DNA of 64,000 bases from CAXXOK01 sp963674895 (GCA_963674895.2 CAXXCY010000002.1:310001-374000); one strand, 5' to 3'. Counted from the stretch's first letter, positions 16,712-25,955 are shown. The notes: generated from the letters alone by a model not told the origin. Made by a program: numbers and translations.

Positions 16712-17461
16712 TCACCGCAGGGTGTAACGCGCAACCGGAACCAGCGGCCGGCTGCGGGAATCCTTGAGGGGTGCGTCCGGCAATGCGCGCTCGAAGGCCC
16801 GCCCGCCGTGTGTGAGCGAAAGCTCCAGAAAGCATAAAAAGATGCCCAGATCGATGGTGTTGTAATACGGGCGCTTCGGTATGGGCATGATCGCCGAGTG
16901 CACGTCCGTTGTGCGGAAGACGCGGATTTCGTTTCCGCCGCTTTGCACGCGCCAGGGCTGCATATTGCAGGCGCTGGGCGCGTATCGGACGGAGGAGACG
17001 ATTTCTCCGTCGAAGTCTCCCTGCCAGATTGTTCCAAGGGGCTTGCGGCTCGCCTTGGCAACGTCTTTGCGGAAGTCCTCCGGGCGGCTTTTGCCAAACG
17101 CGAGCATAATAACGTAGGGCAGCCCCTCCCATTCCTTTGTATCCGGCCTGCCGATGCCGCGCCAGCAAACACCGATATCCATCGACGCCAGAAACAAATC
17201 CATCTGCTCCAGCAGGTAACCTGCGTTAAGCAGGCCGCGCTGCGTATGCTCCCCGTAAAACTCCAGGCAATACTCGCCCTGCTTGCAGGTCGTTTGTCCG
17301 CTTGGCACGATCCGGTACGCCGCGCGGATATCCGCGTCCAGCGGCGTGAGCCGCGTAAGCTGCCGCCGGATGGCCTGCATTTCGTCCTGGCCGATGGACA
17401 GCGCCGGATCGAAGCGCCGCACGGATTTCCGCTTGAAGATCATGCCGTAATAGGGTTCCAT
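16712..17461 (-). CDS. Nitroreductase-family protein
   Basis: This 249-residue protein begins MEPYYGMIFKRKSVRRFD, the usual flavin-binding opening of nitroreductases (putative TM-nitroreductase PF14512 group). A second motif RYAPSACNMQPWRV supplies phosphate-binding residues of FMN. The double-length form, with two halves each resembling a nitroreductase half, fits the subgroup that acts as a monomer. I choose the ATG at 17461, which follows AGGGGGTGG, over an upstream start at 17542. The substrate is unknown. Confidence 0.82.
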   Translation of the reverse strand: MEPYYGMIFKRKSVRRFDPALSIGQDEMQAIRRQLTRLTPLDADIRAAYRIVPSGQTTCKQGEYCLEFYGEHTQRGLLNAGYLLEQMDLFLASMDIGVCWRGIGRPDTKEWEGLPYVIMLAFGKSRPEDFRKDVAKASRKPLGTIWQGDFDGEIVSSVRYAPSACNMQPWRVQSGGNEIRVFRTTDVHSAIMPIPKRPYYNTIDLGIFLCFLELSLTHGGRAFERALPDAPLKDSRSRPLVPVARYTLR

Positions 17462-17552
17462 GAAAACCACCCCCTGCTTCAAGGCTAGCACGGTTTCCAT
17501 TGTCTGAAAAGATGGGATTTTAAAAGACGTCAACTTGCACAAAAATCGGACT

Positions 17553-18413
17553 TTACCGGTACAGCTTCAGCGTGAAGGTCGCGCCCGTATACGGTTCGTC
17601 CGTCAGCGCGGCCACGTGTGGCGGCAGGCCGCCCCCTCCGTCCACCTCGAGATCGCCGTTCTGCCCGCGCAGGATGGTTTGCGAAAGCGGCAGCCCGATG
17701 CCGTATCCGCTGGCCGCGCCGCTGCCCTGGAAGCGGCGGAACAGCCGCGCGATCTGCGCAGGCCGGAGGCCCTCGCCGCTGTCGGTGACGCTGATCCACG
17801 TGCAGATCGGGTTTTCGCCGCAGGCGATGAGGATCGGCTTCCCGGCGGGGGAGTGCTCCGACGCGTTCTTGATCACGTTTAGAAGCGCCTCCGCCGTCCA
17901 CCGCGCGTCGCAGGTAAGCTCCGCCTCGCCCGCCGTTATGATGTCCTGTTCCTTGATTTCCAATAAAATCCGCAGCGGCTCCAGCGCGCGGCTGATGATA
18001 TCCCTGGCGTTCGCCCTACGGATGCTGAACTCCACGGCGTCGGCGTCGAGCTTGGCCATCTTCAAAAGCGAATCCACCAGCCACTGCGTGCGGGTGAGCC
18101 CCGTTTGGATGTTGCGTACGAGCTCCGGCTGCTTCTCCGGCGGCGCGGTTTCCAAAAGGTCCGCCATCACCATCATGGAGGTCAGCGGCGTTTTCAGCTG
18201 GTGGGAGATATCCGAAAGCGAATCCTTGAGCTTGTTTTTATCGCGCAGCAGCGCGTCGGCCTGCTCTTGCTTCAGGCGCACCAGCGTCTGGATGTCGTTG
18301 CGCAGGATGCTCAACCGGCCCTCGCGGTTGTCAAGCATCTCCGCGCTCTCCCCGTTCACGATCCGGCGGATGGCGGCGGAGAGCTCCTCCAAGACCTGCT
18401 TACGAATCCACAC
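17553..18413 (-). CDS. Sensor histidine kinase without transmembrane segments
   Basis: This 286-residue kinase has an H-box SDISHQLKTPLTSM (His near residue 71), an N-box NVIKNASEHSP and G-boxes (SGEGL and YGIGLPLSQ). The N-terminal stretch containing LDNREGRLSILRNDIQTL is the linker that in Firmicute kinases follows two membrane helices, but no membrane helix is encoded here. The GTG start at 18413 overlaps the regulator gene by 14 nt, so nothing upstream in frame can supply helices. It probably senses a cytosolic or protein-borne signal, possibly through the FtsX exporter. Confidence 0.9.
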   Translation of the reverse strand: MWIRKQVLEELSAAIRRIVNGESAEMLDNREGRLSILRNDIQTLVRLKQEQADALLRDKNKLKDSLSDISHQLKTPLTSMMVMADLLETAPPEKQPELVRNIQTGLTRTQWLVDSLLKMAKLDADAVEFSIRRANARDIISRALEPLRILLEIKEQDIITAGEAELTCDARWTAEALLNVIKNASEHSPAGKPILIACGENPICTWISVTDSGEGLRPAQIARLFRRFQGSGAASGYGIGLPLSQTILRGQNGDLEVDGGGGLPPHVAALTDEPYTGATFTLKLYR

Positions 18414-19065
18414 GGTAGCCGACCCCCCGTACGGTTTCGATGGCGGCGGCGGTGCCGAGCTTCTGCCTGAGCCGCTTGATGCAGACCGTCAGCGTGTTGT
18501 CCTCCACAAAATCGCCCGCGCCGTCCCACAGCCGGTCGAGTATCTGCGTGCGCGTGAGCGTTTGGCCGACATGCGTAGCGAACAATAGCAGCAGCCGGTA
18601 TTCCAGCGCCGTGAGCTCCAGCGGCTTGCCGTGGACGGTCACCGCGTTTTTCGTGAGGTGGATGGTCACATCCCCGACGCTCAGCGTATCGCCCGCGCCG
18701 CCCGCGCGCCGCCGGAGCGCGGCCTTTACCCGCGCGATGAACTCCCGGAGGCGGAAGGGCTTGACGATATAATCGTCGGCGCCGCTTTCCAGCGACCGCA
18801 CCATCGCGCCCTCGTCGTCCACGACGGTCAGGAACAGCACGGCGGTATCCGCGGGCCTGAGCGCTTCCTGCACGTCCCAGCCGGTGCCGTCCGGCAATTG
18901 CATGTCCAGCACCGCCAGGTCGAAAGCGCCTTCGGCTGCAAGCCGTTTCGCCCATGCGACGTCCTTCGCGTGCGAAACAGCGTACCCCTCGGCTTCCAGC
19001 GCGTACTGGAGGCCGGAGGCGATCAGCTTGTCGTCCTCCACGAGCAGGATTCGTATGGGATTCAT
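18400..19065 (-). CDS. OmpR-family response regulator
   Basis: This 221-residue regulator has a receiver domain with the acidic pair VEDD, phospho-acceptor Asp in AVLDMQLPDG (about residue 54), Thr in FLTVVDDEG and Lys in DDYIVKPF. The winged-helix domain closes with the motif TVRGVGYRVDS. It overlaps the kinase gene, forming an RR-HK operon. The exporter genes at 12491-15099 on the same strand are likely targets by analogy with BceRS/VraRS-type modules. Confidence 0.95.
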   Translation of the reverse strand: MNPIRILLVEDDKLIASGLQYALEAEGYAVSHAKDVAWAKRLAAEGAFDLAVLDMQLPDGTGWDVQEALRPADTAVLFLTVVDDEGAMVRSLESGADDYIVKPFRLREFIARVKAALRRRAGGAGDTLSVGDVTIHLTKNAVTVHGKPLELTALEYRLLLLFATHVGQTLTRTQILDRLWDGAGDFVEDNTLTVCIKRLRQKLGTAAAIETVRGVGYRVDS

Positions 19066-19096
19066 GCGGCTTTGCCCTCCGTAAAATAGGCGGGCC

Positions 19097-20344
19097 CTAT
19101 CGTTTGATCAGCAGCACGGTGAGGTCGTTCACGTTCGTGCCGGTGGGGCCGGTTACGATCAGCCCGCCGGCTTTATCCAGCGCGTGGTAGCTGTCGTTAT
19201 CCTGAAGCATCGCCCGGATATCCGCGCCCTGTTCCCGAAGCGCCTGCGCGGTGCTGCCGTCCGCGAAGCCGCCCGCCGCTTCGGTGGGGCCGTCGGTGCC
19301 GTCCGAGCCCACGGAAAACACCGCGGTGTCCCGGAGGCCGTCAAGCCCGATGGCGGCGGCCAGCGCGAGCTCCTGGTTGCGCCCCCCAAGCCCCTTGCCC
19401 GTGAGCTTCACCACGGTTTCGCCGCCCGCGATATACGCCAGAGAGCGGCCCGAGTTTTGGTGCGTCTGCGCGATCGAGGCAAGGAAGCTGCCCGCGTCGC
19501 GCGCGGTGCAGCAAAGGCCGTCGGTGAGGAAAACCGGTTCGTATCCGAGCGCCCCGCACTCGTCCACGGCGGCCGCGCACAGGTGGCGCACGCTGCCCGC
19601 GACGAGGGTCTCCGCGTTGCCAAGCGTCTTGGGCGTCTCCTCCCCGAGCAGGCGCAGGGTGTCGCCATCCAGCTGCAGCCCGTATTGCCGTACGATGGCG
19701 AGCGCGTCCGCGCTGGTGGAGGAATCGGGGTATGCGGGGCCGGAGGCGATCACGGCGGGATCGTCCCCCAAAACGTCGGAGAGGGCGACGGTCACTACCC
19801 GCGCGGGCGCGCACAGCGCGGCAAAGCGCCCGCCCTTCACGGCAGACAGTCGCTTGCGGATGGTATTGACCTGCGCGATGTCCGCGCCGCTTGCCAACAG
19901 CTGGCGGGTCACGTCTTCCAGGGTTTTCAGCGAGACGAGCGGTTTTTCGAACAATGCCGATCCGCCGCCGGATACTAAAAACAGCACGGTGTCCCGTTCC
20001 GTTAGCGCCCCGACCATGCGGATCGCCTCTTCGGTGGCGGCGGCGCCGTTTTGGTCCGGTACGGGATGCGCGGCTTCAAAGATACGGGTATGGGGAAGAT
20101 CACCTTTGCCGTGCTTGTATTTGGTGATGACGATGCCCTGGGAAAGCCTGTCGCCCAGCGCGTCGCAGGCGGCTTTGGCCATCTGCCAGCCCGCCTTGCC
20201 GACGGAAACCATAATAAGCTTGCCGTCCGGAAAATGCCTGCCCTCAAGCGCCCGGCGCACGGCGCTGTCCGGCATGGCGGCGGAAAGCGCGGCCCGGATG
20301 ATCTGGTCCGCGTCCGTGCGCAGACCGTTTATGCGTATGTCCAT
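19097..20344 (-). CDS. Glycerate 2-kinase (MOFRL/GckA type)
   Basis: This 415-residue enzyme phosphorylates D-glycerate with ATP, usually to 2-phosphoglycerate, in glycerate or hydroxypyruvate use. The DUF4147 N-terminal part contains SVGKAGWQMAKAA and LVSGGGSALFE, and the C-terminal MOFRL domain is seen in GGRNQELALAAAIGLDG and FSVGSDGTDGPTEAAGG. The length and order are normal for the family. It is transcribed behind a tautomerase gene that ends 2 nt before it, so the two may share a transcript. The 2-hydroxyacid dehydrogenase at 36790-37758 could feed it, but that is distant. Confidence 0.93.
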   Translation of the reverse strand: MDIRINGLRTDADQIIRAALSAAMPDSAVRRALEGRHFPDGKLIMVSVGKAGWQMAKAACDALGDRLSQGIVITKYKHGKGDLPHTRIFEAAHPVPDQNGAAATEEAIRMVGALTERDTVLFLVSGGGSALFEKPLVSLKTLEDVTRQLLASGADIAQVNTIRKRLSAVKGGRFAALCAPARVVTVALSDVLGDDPAVIASGPAYPDSSTSADALAIVRQYGLQLDGDTLRLLGEETPKTLGNAETLVAGSVRHLCAAAVDECGALGYEPVFLTDGLCCTARDAGSFLASIAQTHQNSGRSLAYIAGGETVVKLTGKGLGGRNQELALAAAIGLDGLRDTAVFSVGSDGTDGPTEAAGGFADGSTAQALREQGADIRAMLQDNDSYHALDKAGGLIVTGPTGTNVNDLTVLLIKR

Positions 20345-20345
20345 C

Positions 20346-20582
20346 TTAAGAGAACGTCTTGGGATTGGTGTAGCCGGGCTTGACCAGCACGTTGTCCTTA
20401 TCCTTCACAAACTCGTTGTACACGCCTTCCCACTCGCCGAAGGAATACTCCTCCACCGAAACGGAGATATACTTTTTCGGCTTCCCCATCGTCTGGTTGA
20501 CGATATCGGCAATCTGCTCCGCAGCTTTCTGCAGCTGCGCCTGCGAGGGGCCGGCGATGGTTTTGATTACGATATGCGGCAT
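20346..20582 (-). CDS. Small tautomerase (4-oxalocrotonate tautomerase family)
   Basis: This 78-residue protein starts MPHIVIKTIAGPSQ, so removal of Met exposes the catalytic Pro1 of the family. The VNQTMGKPKKYISVSVEE segment matches the canonical second half of a beta-alpha-beta tautomerase subunit. A strong AAAGGAGG site precedes the ATG. It would form a trimer or hexamer acting on enol/keto acids. The substrate is not known. Confidence 0.85.
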   Translation of the reverse strand: MPHIVIKTIAGPSQAQLQKAAEQIADIVNQTMGKPKKYISVSVEEYSFGEWEGVYNEFVKDKDNVLVKPGYTNPKTFS

Positions 20583-20657
20583 AAAAACGACCTCCTTTGA
20601 TTGTATCGGTATAGGATTTCGACGCGGGGGATATCAATACCCCCTCATCTGTGACAT

Positions 20658-22604
20658 TTAAAAGAAGCTGGAACCTCCCGTTACGGCCCAGCAGCCCAGC
20701 AGCGACAGCAGGAAGGAGCCGATATATACAAACCCCGTCCGGCGGTAGCAGTAGGTCGCCAGGAAAAACAGGATGATGAACTGCGGGATGATCACGATCA
20801 GAAACGAGATCATCGGTCCGCCGAACGTGGAGGTAAACAGGAGGTTCATGCCGGGACCGGCACCCAGGAAGAACGGGACGTACTCGATCAGCGCGACGAT
20901 CAATAGCCCGCCCAGCATCACCAGTGCGCTTTTCAGCCACCAGACGAGCTGCTCCGCAACCGGGTTTTGGATGCGCGGCTGGCGCAGCTGCCCGAACAGC
21001 TTCACCCCGCCGCTCAAGACGAAGAAGAACAGGTAAAACGGCAGGTACAGGGCGAACTGCCCGAGGCGCACGGCGCTGCCAAACGGGCGGAACAGCGGCC
21101 ACACGTAGCGGAAATCGATATGCCAGAGCGCCTGGAAGAGCGCCGCGCAGCCGTACAGCCATAGAAACAGGATCACGGCGGCCAGCGCGGATTTGCCGAT
21201 CACCGCCCACGGCAGGCGGCCCGGGTTCTCCGCCGTGGCCGCGCCCAGATCGTACAGCGCTACGCCCATGCGCTTGCCCTCGCCCTTGTTCATCCAGTGC
21301 CGAAGCATGAATAGCGCAATCAGCGCCAGCACGAAGAACCACAGGATGATTCCGTTGCCGACGGTCATGCGGAAGACGCTTTCCGGGTAGGGGAACAGCC
21401 CGTGGCCCAGCTGCGTAATGAACGGGTAAGTAATCGCGGAGATCAGGATGGACGTGAGCGTGGCGCGGTACCAGCGCTTTTTAGGCAGCAGCGCGCCCGG
21501 GTTCTCCGGCACGGGCTGCGCCGCGGTAGCGAAGAACGGAATCCTGAGAAGCATGAGCATCAGCGGAAGCGCGGAAAGCAAAGCCGCCAGCGTGCCGATT
21601 AACAGGAACAGCTCCTTGGTCTGCCCGATCTGGTTGTCCGGCGAAATCGCGGGCGAACTCCCGAACGCCTGCGCAAACCACGCAACCGTCGCGGCGATGC
21701 CCTCGTGGCTGACCGTGGTCAGGCGGTGGTTGACGTTTGCAAGCAACTGGATTCGCCGCGCCGTGCCGTCCGCAAAATCGCCGTAGGTCGTATCCCAGTC
21801 GATCGGCCCGTCCTGCAGCGCGAAATCATGGTAGCGCAGGGGCGTTTCCATCAGGCCGTCGGTGGAGAGCGTATAATCCATGAACATGTTGAACTCGTCG
21901 TACTTGGCCTGTAACAGCAAAACGTTGTTGAACTTCACCGTATCGCCGTCATAGTAGCTCTGCGGGAACAGCTCGCCGCACTGCAGGACGACCGCCTTGT
22001 GCCTGGGGTAGCTCGCCGCCGTGCTCCAGGACGACCATGTGCCCATGGAATGCCCCGTAAATCCGACGTTCTCCGCATCCACAAACGGCATCGCGAGCAG
22101 CGCCTGCAGCGCCAGTCGACCGCCCATCGAGGAATCGAGGCTGCTCTCCTTGACGCCCTCCAGCGTGAAGAAATCGTTGGTGGAAAAGCTCATCATCACC
22201 AGGAAGCGCTCGGGGCCGGAGACCGTCTTGTCCCAGCCGGGCAGCTTTCGCGTGGCGTAGCCGCGCGCCCTCAGCCCGACCGTCGTATCGCCATGGCCGT
22301 AGGAATCAAAGCACATCGCCACGATGCCGCGCCGCGCGAGCTCCAGCGCGTAGGTGGAGGAGGTGTCCTTGTCGTTTTGATAGCCGTGGAACAGCAGCAC
22401 CGCAGGCGCGGGGGTATCCGCGGTCGCGGTTTGCGGAACGTAGAGCTTGTAGGCGCACGTGTCGCCGCCGTCCGTTTCAAAGTACCACGCGGATACGTCG
22501 ATCCTGCCGAAGTCCGTCTGGTAGAGCGCGGCAAGGCCCATCGCGGCGGCCATGACGACCGTCAGGCAGAGGAAAGCCGCCAAAGGCTTGCGGATGCTTT
22601 TCAC
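20658..22604 (-). CDS. Membrane-anchored alpha/beta hydrolase with C-terminal polytopic domain
   Basis: This 648-residue protein starts at a GTG preceded by AGGAGGG. After an N-terminal anchor helix (residues 9-28) comes an extracytoplasmic alpha/beta hydrolase domain with oxyanion-region LLFHGYQND and nucleophile elbow GFTGHSMGTWSS (Ser near residue 196). A C-terminal region of about eight helices spans residues 330-648. Two-domain proteins of this kind are found in Clostridia, and their substrates are unknown. An ester or peptide outside the cell is plausible. Confidence 0.85.
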   Translation of the reverse strand: MKSIRKPLAAFLCLTVVMAAAMGLAALYQTDFGRIDVSAWYFETDGGDTCAYKLYVPQTATADTPAPAVLLFHGYQNDKDTSSTYALELARRGIVAMCFDSYGHGDTTVGLRARGYATRKLPGWDKTVSGPERFLVMMSFSTNDFFTLEGVKESSLDSSMGGRLALQALLAMPFVDAENVGFTGHSMGTWSSWSTAASYPRHKAVVLQCGELFPQSYYDGDTVKFNNVLLLQAKYDEFNMFMDYTLSTDGLMETPLRYHDFALQDGPIDWDTTYGDFADGTARRIQLLANVNHRLTTVSHEGIAATVAWFAQAFGSSPAISPDNQIGQTKELFLLIGTLAALLSALPLMLMLLRIPFFATAAQPVPENPGALLPKKRWYRATLTSILISAITYPFITQLGHGLFPYPESVFRMTVGNGIILWFFVLALIALFMLRHWMNKGEGKRMGVALYDLGAATAENPGRLPWAVIGKSALAAVILFLWLYGCAALFQALWHIDFRYVWPLFRPFGSAVRLGQFALYLPFYLFFFVLSGGVKLFGQLRQPRIQNPVAEQLVWWLKSALVMLGGLLIVALIEYVPFFLGAGPGMNLLFTSTFGGPMISFLIVIIPQFIILFFLATYCYRRTGFVYIGSFLLSLLGCWAVTGGSSFF

Positions 22605-22759
22605 GAAGAATCCCTCCTGTGCATTGAGCTATTGCGGTTTTCAGCTTGTTTTGTACATTGTAACAGATGGCAGGGCGCGGCGCAATCGCAATTGCCGCCT
22701 TGCGCGCGCGCAGCGCATGGTGTAGGATAAACGCAACGCAAAGCGGGGAGGGACGTACG

Positions 22760-23536
22760 ATGCAATATTATGTGGTGGACGCGTTTGCCAAGGAACCGTT
22801 CACAGGCAATCCCGCCGGGGTATGCCCGCTGGACGGGCCGGTGGACGCGGACTTGATGCAGAAAATTGCCTTTGAAAACAACCTGGCCGAGACCGCGTTT
22901 TTTTACCGGGACGGCGAGGATTACCGGCTGCGCTGGTTTACGCCGGTGGACGAGATCGACCTGTGCGGGCACGCGACGCTCGCCAGCGCGTACGTGGTGA
23001 TGCAATTCGTGGACAAGGGCGCGTCCTCCGTGCGCTTTCACACCCAGAGCGGTTTGCTGACCGTGCAAAAGGATGGCGATTCGCTGCTGATGGATTTCCC
23101 CAGCCGCAAGCCCGGGCCCTGCGCGGTTCCCCCGGGGCTGGAGGACGCGCTGGGCGTGGCGGTACGGGAAACGTACCTGTTCCGGGATTTGCTGATCGTG
23201 CTGGATTCGGAGGATGCGGTGCTTGCCGTCAAGCCCGACTACGGCAAGCTGCTTAAAATCAAGGGCCCGATGGGCTTCGTCGTCACGGCGAAAGGCGACA
23301 CCCATGACTTCGTGTCCCGCTTCTTCGCCCCGGGCACGGGCATCGACGAGGACCCGGTTACGGGCTCGACGCATTCGATGCTCATTCCGTTCTGGAGCGA
23401 ACGGCTCGGGAAAAAGAGCATGACCGCGGCCCAGATTTCCCGGCGCGGCGGTGTACTGCGCTGCGAGGACCGGGGCGAGCGCGTGCTGATCGGCGGCCGT
23501 GCCGTGTGTTACCTGCGGGGTGAAATCCTGTTATAA
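22760..23536 (+). CDS. PhzF-family isomerase/epimerase-like protein
   Basis: This 258-residue protein has the PhzF fold signatures GNPAGVCPL near the start, the catalytic Glu in NNLAETAFF (about residue 45), RWFTPVDEIDLCGHATLA, and the closing DEDPVTGSTH. The ATG at 22760 follows GGGGAGGG. The family includes PhzF, which isomerises dihydrohydroxyanthranilate, and diaminopimelate-epimerase-like folds; most members have unknown reactions. A second member lies at 42137-43018, but the two are diverged. Confidence 0.92.
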   Translation: MQYYVVDAFAKEPFTGNPAGVCPLDGPVDADLMQKIAFENNLAETAFFYRDGEDYRLRWFTPVDEIDLCGHATLASAYVVMQFVDKGASSVRFHTQSGLLTVQKDGDSLLMDFPSRKPGPCAVPPGLEDALGVAVRETYLFRDLLIVLDSEDAVLAVKPDYGKLLKIKGPMGFVVTAKGDTHDFVSRFFAPGTGIDEDPVTGSTHSMLIPFWSERLGKKSMTAAQISRRGGVLRCEDRGERVLIGGRAVCYLRGEILL

Positions 23537-23760
23537 AGGGCTTCGCAGGGAGGCGCGGACGATGCCTGGCTATCAATTGCAGGGCGCGCAGACGGAATAT
23601 TTCAAAGAGATTTGCATGCAGGAACAGGCTTTCCTTAATGAAAAGCCGTACTTTGGTTTTGCCAGACGAAAAGAACAGGCAAACTCACCGGCAGGGGCGA
23701 ATGCCGCGGCAGGAAATCCCCAACGCGGAGCCGGCCGTTATCCCCGGCGCGCACCCTATT

Positions 23761-24372
23761 TTAAATATCGATAGACCGGCGGCGTTCAACGAAGCCGTCG
23801 GGGCGTTTATCGGGTTGCGATACCAGTTCGTCGTTGAGAAGCACCATATGAACGTAGTCCTCCCAGACGCCGTTGATGTACAGGTATTGCGGCGAAACGC
23901 CTTCCTCCGTAAACCCGCATGCCTCCAGCACCTGGCGCGCGGAGATATTGCGGGGCATGATGTTGGCTTCAATCCTGTGCAGGTACAGGGTTTGGAAGGC
24001 GTATTGCACGACCGCCGACACCGCCTGCGTTATATACTCTTTGTTTGTATGCCCGGTATCCGCGTTGAAGCTTAAGGAGCAGGACAAGGAATAGCTCCAT
24101 ACGATATGGTTCAGGCCGATACTGGCGATGACGGTTTGCGCGTCCGCTTTGGTGAAGCAATAAAACCGGAAGGCCGATTTGTATTCCGCAGCCGTCATCG
24201 CCTGCTCAAGCAGCGTTTCCTGATGCGCGAGGGTATAGAAGGCTGCCTCCCGTTTCGGTTCATAGGTCTCCAGATAATCCTTGATTCGCAGGTAGTATTG
24301 CAGCAGGTTTTCCGCAAATCTCGAATCGGCGGACTTCAGGATCAGATCGGACGTCTCCAGCGTTATAAACAT
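23761..24372 (-). CDS. GNAT acetyltransferase, RimJ/RimL type
   Basis: This 203-residue GNAT has LHRIEANIMPRNISARQVLE with the typical acetyl-CoA region and GFTEEGVSPQYLYINGVWED, as in Rim-type N-acetyltransferases. I choose the second ATG (24372) because AAAGG lies 7 nt upstream. It is clearly paralogous to the gene at 30709-31266, sharing IEAN-MPRN and INGVWED-VHMVLLN. The acceptor is unknown. Confidence 0.88.
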   Translation of the reverse strand: MFITLETSDLILKSADSRFAENLLQYYLRIKDYLETYEPKREAAFYTLAHQETLLEQAMTAAEYKSAFRFYCFTKADAQTVIASIGLNHIVWSYSLSCSLSFNADTGHTNKEYITQAVSAVVQYAFQTLYLHRIEANIMPRNISARQVLEACGFTEEGVSPQYLYINGVWEDYVHMVLLNDELVSQPDKRPDGFVERRRSIDI

Positions 24373-24797
24373 ATGCATGCCTTTCTGTTGCCCGGGCAAC
24401 CTTTGTTTTCATTCCTGTATGTGCGGCACCGCGCGTTGATTTCTTTGCATGTGCCATACTGTGGGCGGCGTTGTGTCCGTTGCATTTCCCAGGCGCCACG
24501 CCTCGGTCGCGCCTTTCACGGTCCGGTATATTTCTTTTGCACCGGTCATCCCCTCCCGCCGCGCATATCCGAATCTTCCGTTTTCAGGCCGGCACTCAAA
24601 TTTCATAAAGAGCCGCGTAATCAATGATCATTATAGCATTGCGTCGCCGTTTTATCCAGTATCGACCGGTTTTGAAACGAAGAAGAATTATTGCACGGAA
24701 ACTGCCGAAGCGCCGGGGTCTCCGGCACGGGGACCGGATCCGGAAAACAATCGCCGGGGGGCTTATGAGGCCAGCCGCCCGTTTTTGATTCTCCCTT
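24373..24797. other. Intergenic stretch without a supportable gene
   Basis: This 425-bp gap separates two minus-strand genes. A 71-residue minus-strand frame (24409-24624) has no recognisable domain or good ribosome site. A G/C-rich imperfect hairpin ending in a T run is visible near 24756-24790 on the plus strand. I see no RNA gene or repeat here. Confidence 0.5.
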
Positions 24798-25220
24798 TTA
24801 AAATTCCAGTTCCGGCGCCATGGCACCGCGCAATGCAAAACCGGTTTCGTTCCGGTTTTCATAATCTTCTAAAAAGGACACATATTTCTTTTCCACCCAT
24901 CCGCGCACGGAACGGCCGCCGCCGTCGCCCTTTTGCCGGGCCGTATAGCTGGCGTAATAAATATAAGCCATCGTTCCGCTTTCATCCAGGCATTCGAAAT
25001 GAACGGCCTGAAACGGCGTCACATGACCGATGACCGTGCTGCCGGCGGAGGGCCCGGAGCGCACGTACTGGAATGTATCGGCGTAGATGATATTGGACCC
25101 GACGATCGGGTATTGGTAACAGGCCGGCAAAATGTCCACGGACAGGGGCGTTCCGCCGGCCAGGGATGCGGACGCCAGGCATACCAGAGCAAGAACGATC
25201 AGGCAAGTGTGCTTGCGTAT
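24798..25220 (-). CDS. Small secreted protein with SH3-like region, possible ATA start
   Basis: The mature part is about 120 residues and ends with RGWVEKKYVSFL, the sort of closing strand seen in bacterial SH3 domains. A signal peptide RKHTCLIVLALVCLASASLA is evident. No ATG fits. A GGGAGG site sits 8 nt before an ATA codon at 25218-25220 that would give a compact signal peptide; otherwise the GTG at 25253 must be used, adding 11 residues. It is exported; its function is unknown. Confidence 0.6.
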   Translation of the reverse strand: MRKHTCLIVLALVCLASASLAGGTPLSVDILPACYQYPIVGSNIIYADTFQYVRSGPSAGSTVIGHVTPFQAVHFECLDESGTMAYIYYASYTARQKGDGGGRSVRGWVEKKYVSFLEDYENRNETGFALRGAMAPELEF

Positions 25221-25294
25221 TGGGGTTTCCTCCCGCGTTGACAGTCTATGCACTTTAGCGGATCATAACCTGCCGTTCATCCATAAAAAGGAAA

Positions 25295-25819
25295 CTACTT
25301 GGAAGAGTTTTTAGCGCCGAACAAAAAGTGCGGCATATCCACGCCCCGGTAATGCTTAACAAAGCGCTTGCGGACCGTCATCCCGTTGCGGATGGCGACG
25401 TTCATCGACGGGATGTTGGTATCGCGGATGATCGAAAAAATTTCCGCAAAGCCCAGCACGCCGAACGCGTAGCGCCTGCAGGCGGCCGCGGCTTCCGCCG
25501 CGTACCCGTGATGCCAATAGGCGCGGTTGAACAGGTATCCGATCTCCGGCACGCGCTCGCCATCCGCGGTTTGCCAGGTAATTCCCGCCTGCCCGATCAT
25601 CTGTCCGCTTTCCTTGAGGACGACGGCCCACAGGCCGAAGCCATCCGCCTGGTAGCGGCACAGCTGCCGGTGGAGCCATTCCTCCGTTTCCATATCCGAA
25701 AACGCGCCCTCGTAAGCAACCATGGTTTGCTCGTCCTGCAAGATGGCTTTGAGCGCGCCGCTATCCGCCCCGGTCATCTCCCGGAGGAGCAGGCGTTCGG
25801 TTTCCAGGATTGCTTTCAT
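25295..25819 (-). CDS. GNAT acetyltransferase, RimJ/RimL type
   Basis: This 174-residue protein starts MKAILETERLLLREMT, the standard opening of RimJ/RimL-like GNATs. It contains EIGYLFNRAYWHHGYAAEAA, the motif A acetyl-CoA site (usual form WGKGYATEA), then NIPSMNVAIRNGM (usual N-x-x-S-x-x-V-x-x-K-x-G). The acceptor is unknown, and it is not closely similar to the other GNATs nearby. Confidence 0.88.
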   Translation of the reverse strand: MKAILETERLLLREMTGADSGALKAILQDEQTMVAYEGAFSDMETEEWLHRQLCRYQADGFGLWAVVLKESGQMIGQAGITWQTADGERVPEIGYLFNRAYWHHGYAAEAAAACRRYAFGVLGFAEIFSIIRDTNIPSMNVAIRNGMTVRKRFVKHYRGVDMPHFLFGAKNSSK

Positions 25820-25907
25820 GCGGTTCTCCTTATCCGCCGCGTTTCAAACCGCGGCGCGCAGTATAAATCGTGCCCCCGTTAGTATAGCATGTGCGGGGCA
25901 AACAAAA

Positions 25908-25932
25908 ACGGGCCGGTCTGTTTCCGGCCCGT
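25908..25932 (-). terminator. Rho-independent terminator of the XRE-ABC-2 operon
   Basis: A 9-bp perfect GC-rich stem (25908-25916 with 25924-25932) with a 7-nt loop is followed on the minus strand by TTTTGTTTG. It ends the four-gene minus-strand unit beginning at 28945. Confidence 0.9.
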
Positions 25933-25955
25933 GTTAAATTGTGCCGCTGTTTGCG

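Noticed and set aside
23562..23774. A 70-residue plus-strand frame after PhzF with a GGGAGG site
   Set aside because: It has no domain, overlaps the end of a real GNAT gene and ends in low-complexity basic sequence. It may be a decayed remnant.
24409..24624. A 71-residue minus-strand frame in the gap at 24373-24797
   Set aside because: It has no ribosome site, no homology I recognise and unusual composition for this region.
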